Notes under the pieces: generated by a model
Told to the model about the DNA's origin: nothing
Seen by the model: only the letters and a program-made list of their open reading frames with translations
Database searches by the model: none
Position numbers and translations under genes: made by a program
NCBI RefSeq assembly: GCF_003710805.1
Contig: NZ_RHHB01000005.1
Coordinates: forward strand, 1-64,000
Reading direction: 5' to 3'
Source: Agromyces tardus
Lineage (GTDB): Bacteria > Actinomycetota > Actinomycetes > Actinomycetales > Microbacteriaceae
Length of the DNA stretch: 64,000 nucleotides
Shown: positions 61,877 to 64,000 of the stretch, one piece after another
How positions within the stretch are numbered: position 1 is the first letter of the stretch
Layout of the letters: each line of letters starts with the position of its first letter

Positions 61877-63262
61877 CTAGACCTCGCCGCGGGAGACGTC
61901 GACCATCTCGTCGCGGGGCACGACCTTGATGCGGGCGCGGCCCTCGGCGTGGCCGAGCGCCTGCTCGTGCTCGTCGAGACGGTGCCAGCCGTCGAGGTCG
62001 GTCCAGAGGATGCCGCGCGACTCGAGCAACTCGATCACGGACTCCTCCGACGGCGACTCGGGCCGCCACCAGTTGCCGAGGTCGTTGATGACGTGCTTGA
62101 TCGTCTCCATGGCGTCGGACTTGGTGTGGCCGATGAGGCCCACCGGGCCGCGCTTGATCCAGCCCGTGGCGTACACGCCGTACATCTGGCGCGTGTCGCC
62201 CGACTCCTTGTCGCGGATGAGCACCTGGCCCTCGTGGTTCGGGATGACGCCGAACTTCTTGTCGAACGGGATGCCCGGCAGCGGCGAGCCGAAGTAGCCC
62301 ACCGCGCGGTAGACCGCCTGCACGGGCAGCTCGCGGATCTCGCCGGTGCCGACGACGCCGCCCTCGCCGTCGGGCGCGGTGCGCTCCCAGCGGATCGCCC
62401 CCACCTTGCCGGTTCCGTCGTCGACGATCTCGAGCGGCTTCGCGAAGAAGTGCAGGTGCAGGCGCCGCGACGCCTGGCCGACCTCGCGCTTGCGCCACTG
62501 CTGCAGCACCTTGTCGATGACGAAGACCTGCTTGTTGCCCGACACGGCGGCGCGCGCGGCGTCGTCGTAGTCGAAGTCCTCGTCGTAGACGATCATGTCG
62601 ACGTCGCGCAGCTCGCCGAGCTCGCGCAGCTCGAGGGGCGTGAACTTCACGGAGGTCGGGCCGCGACGGCCGAATACGTGCACGTCGGTGACGGGCGAGG
62701 CGGCGAGCCCCTCGGCGACGTTCGCCGGGATCTCGGTGCTCATGAGGTCTTCCACGTGCTTGGCGAGGATGCGGGACACGTCGAGCGCCACGTTGCCGTT
62801 GCCGATGACCGCGACCTCCTTGGCCGTGAGCGGCCACGTGCGCGGGAAGTCGGGGTGCCCGTCGAACCAGCTCACGAACTCCGCGGCGCCGTACGACCCG
62901 TCGAGGTCGGCGCCCGGGATGTTCAGCGACGCATCGCGCACCGCACCCGTGGCGAAGATCACCGCGTTGTAGTGCTTCTTCAGGTCGTCGAGGCTGATGT
63001 CCTCGCCGAAGCGCACGTTCCCGAAGATGCGGATGTCGCCGCGGTCGAGCACCTCTCGCAGGGCGGTGATGATGCCCTTGATGCGGGGGTGGTCGGGCGC
63101 GACGCCGTAGCGCACGAGTCCGTAGGGGGCGGGGAGGTGATCGAACAGGTCGATCGACACGTCGAAGTTCCGCTCCGCCTTGAGCAGGATGTCGGCGGCG
63201 TAGATTCCGGCCGGCCCGGCGCCCACGATGGCCAGGCGCAACTTGTTCCTCGTCACCAGCAA
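61877..63262 (-). CDS. fprA: Ferredoxin/flavodoxin-NADP+ reductase FprA
   Basis: 461 residues, full length for the mycobacterial FprA group. The FAD-binding motif IVGAGPAGIYAADIL is at the N-terminus, then APYGLVRYGVAPDHP, the NADP-binding GNGNVALDVSRIL near 155 and GRRGPTSVKFTPLEL. The C-terminal GWIKRGPVGLIGHTKSDA is conserved in adrenodoxin-reductase-like enzymes. It moves electrons between NADPH and ferredoxin, often feeding cytochromes P450 or Fe-S synthesis. Ten bases after the stop lies the paired repeat region. Transcribed in the same direction as the polyprenyl synthetase upstream. Confidence 0.94.
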   Translation of the reverse strand: MLVTRNKLRLAIVGAGPAGIYAADILLKAERNFDVSIDLFDHLPAPYGLVRYGVAPDHPRIKGIITALREVLDRGDIRIFGNVRFGEDISLDDLKKHYNAVIFATGAVRDASLNIPGADLDGSYGAAEFVSWFDGHPDFPRTWPLTAKEVAVIGNGNVALDVSRILAKHVEDLMSTEIPANVAEGLAASPVTDVHVFGRRGPTSVKFTPLELRELGELRDVDMIVYDEDFDYDDAARAAVSGNKQVFVIDKVLQQWRKREVGQASRRLHLHFFAKPLEIVDDGTGKVGAIRWERTAPDGEGGVVGTGEIRELPVQAVYRAVGYFGSPLPGIPFDKKFGVIPNHEGQVLIRDKESGDTRQMYGVYATGWIKRGPVGLIGHTKSDAMETIKHVINDLGNWWRPESPSEESVIELLESRGILWTDLDGWHRLDEHEQALGHAEGRARIKVVPRDEMVDVSRGEV

Positions 63263-63290
63263 CGTCCTCCTGTAGTCGAATCGAACGCGT

Positions 63291-64000
63291 TCAACTCGAA
63301 CGCTCCACGATGGTGTCGGCGAAGCGGGTCAGTGCCTTCTTCACGCTGCCCTCGGGCACCGGCGCGAGCGCGGCGACGGCGTCGCGCGCCCAGCGGTGGG
63401 CCTCAGCGAGCGTAGCGCGCGTCGCCTCGTGCTCGCGAAGCTCGGCGACGACGGCGTCGACGGCCGCGCGCGACGGCACGATGCGCGACGCGAGCGTGTT
63501 CGTGTCGAGCGGGTCGCCGGCATCGGCGGCCGAGGTCGGCAGCACGTCGCGGCGGATCCGCTCGAGCAGCGCGGCCGACGCGGCATCCGTCTTCGCCAGC
63601 TCTTCGAGGCGCAGCAGCGGCAGCGTCACGACGCCCGCGCGCAGGTCGGTGCCCGGGACCTTGCCGGTCTCCTCGGGCTGCGGCGACAGGTCGATGACGT
63701 CGTCGATGAGCTGGAACGCCACGCCGATGCGCTCGCCGAACTCGATGATGGGCGGCTCGAGCGCGGAGTCGGCGTTCGAGAAGATGATGCCCGCCTGCGC
63801 GGCGGCGGCGATGAGCGAACCGGTCTTGTCGGCGAGCACCTGGATGTAGTGCTCGATCGGGTCCTCGTCGTCGCGCGGCCCGACGGTCTCGTTGAGCTGG
63901 CCGAGCACGAGGCGCTCGAAGGTGTTCGCCTGCAGGCGGATCGCCCGCTCGCCGAGCTGCGCCATGAGCTGGCTCGCGCGGGCGAACAGCAGGTCGCCCG
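63291..64000 (-). CDS. Polyprenyl diphosphate synthase, C-terminal part, cut by the window edge
   Basis: About 236 residues of the C-terminal part. GDLLFARASQLMAQLG, the helix with LNETVGPRDDEDPIEHYIQVL, GSLIAAAAQAGIIFSN and the second Asp-rich motif FQLIDDVIDLS are the conserved parts of trans-isoprenyl synthases. The first Asp-rich motif lies beyond the window. The enzyme chains isopentenyl units to make the side chain for menaquinone or other lipids; the length of product cannot be read from here. An internal ATG at 63965 is not the start. fprA follows on the same strand after about 28 bases. Confidence 0.92.
   Translation of the reverse strand, partial: GDLLFARASQLMAQLGERAIRLQANTFERLVLGQLNETVGPRDDEDPIEHYIQVLADKTGSLIAAAAQAGIIFSNADSALEPPIIEFGERIGVAFQLIDDVIDLSPQPEETGKVPGTDLRAGVVTLPLLRLEELAKTDAASAALLERIRRDVLPTSAADAGDPLDTNTLASRIVPSRAAVDAVVAELREHEATRATLAEAHRWARDAVAALAPVPEGSVKKALTRFADTIVERSS

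Overview
The window is GC-rich actinobacterial chromosome, most likely from a Microbacteriaceae member (Agromyces-like at a guess). The grounds are the codon use, ATGA/GTGA-overlapped operons, leaderless-looking promoters, a monoderm-type Tad pilus locus without secretin, CUT1 sugar transporters without their own ATPase, FprA, and intergenic palindromes near gene ends. I read by eye only. No database search or GC count was run, and genus-level placement is weak.

Layout. 1-10.9 kb: mixed metabolic genes: a cut-off CDS coupled to a GNAT acetyltransferase, a frameshifted sarcosine-oxidase-like gene, DUF1684, an LLM flavin monooxygenase, an aldo/keto reductase, a lysin-like protein with a coupled small ORF, TauE/SafE, two small envelope or secreted proteins, and an alkylsulfatase of the MBL fold. 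11.0-12.4 kb: a more AT-rich patch holding a 37-bp copy of a tRNA-Met 3' end, a small membrane protein and the tail of an SGNH hydrolase, which looks like the scar of past integration. 12.4-21.6 kb: peptidoglycan-binding lipoprotein, amino-acid permease, a three-gene ATGA-coupled operon (APC antiporter, unknown membrane protein, M20 dipeptidase), a ThrE-type exporter and an M24 peptidase, together suggesting peptide and amino-acid handling. 22.3-22.6 kb: tRNA-Met and tRNA-Thr.

23.4-29.3 kb: maltose/maltodextrin locus, malE-malF-malG on the minus strand and a GH13 alpha-glucosidase divergent on the plus strand, with two LacI-type operators in the shared promoter region. 29.3-34.5 kb: repeat-filled gap, a large coiled-coil M23 peptidase, an inositol-phosphatase-like enzyme, tRNA-Tyr, a PH-domain membrane protein and a 54-aa membrane protein. 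34.7-44.6 kb: LacI regulator, ROK repressor, then a galactoside/glucoside locus (GH36 alpha-galactosidase, binding protein, two permeases, GH13), with a perfect palindromic operator on the GH36 promoter. 44.6-51.6 kb: AbiEi-like protein with a nuclease-like C-terminus, flanked by copies of one long palindrome; YajQ, NUDIX, 6-phosphogluconate dehydrogenase and an alpha/beta hydrolase. Behind the hydrolase, a Phd/PIN toxin-antitoxin pair and a SUFU-domain gene sit between two 255-bp direct repeats of the hydrolase 5' end.

51.6-59.6 kb: a compact Tad/Flp pilus locus, in transcription order prepilin peptidase, Flp pilin, TadE, Tad-domain protein, CpaB/RcpC, TadZ, TadA, TadB, TadC. 59.7-64 kb: CPA1 Na+/H+ antiporter, a small TfoX-like protein, FprA ferredoxin-NADP reductase and a truncated polyprenyl synthetase.

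The most unusual signals are the 255-bp direct repeat around the toxin-antitoxin/SUFU cargo, intergenic palindromes whose inner stems vary in a compensated way and often overlap stop codons, two carbohydrate genes that look leaderless with operators on the promoter, and an 18-bp perfect hairpin between malE and malF. I did not find a clear-cut new defence or biosynthetic system.
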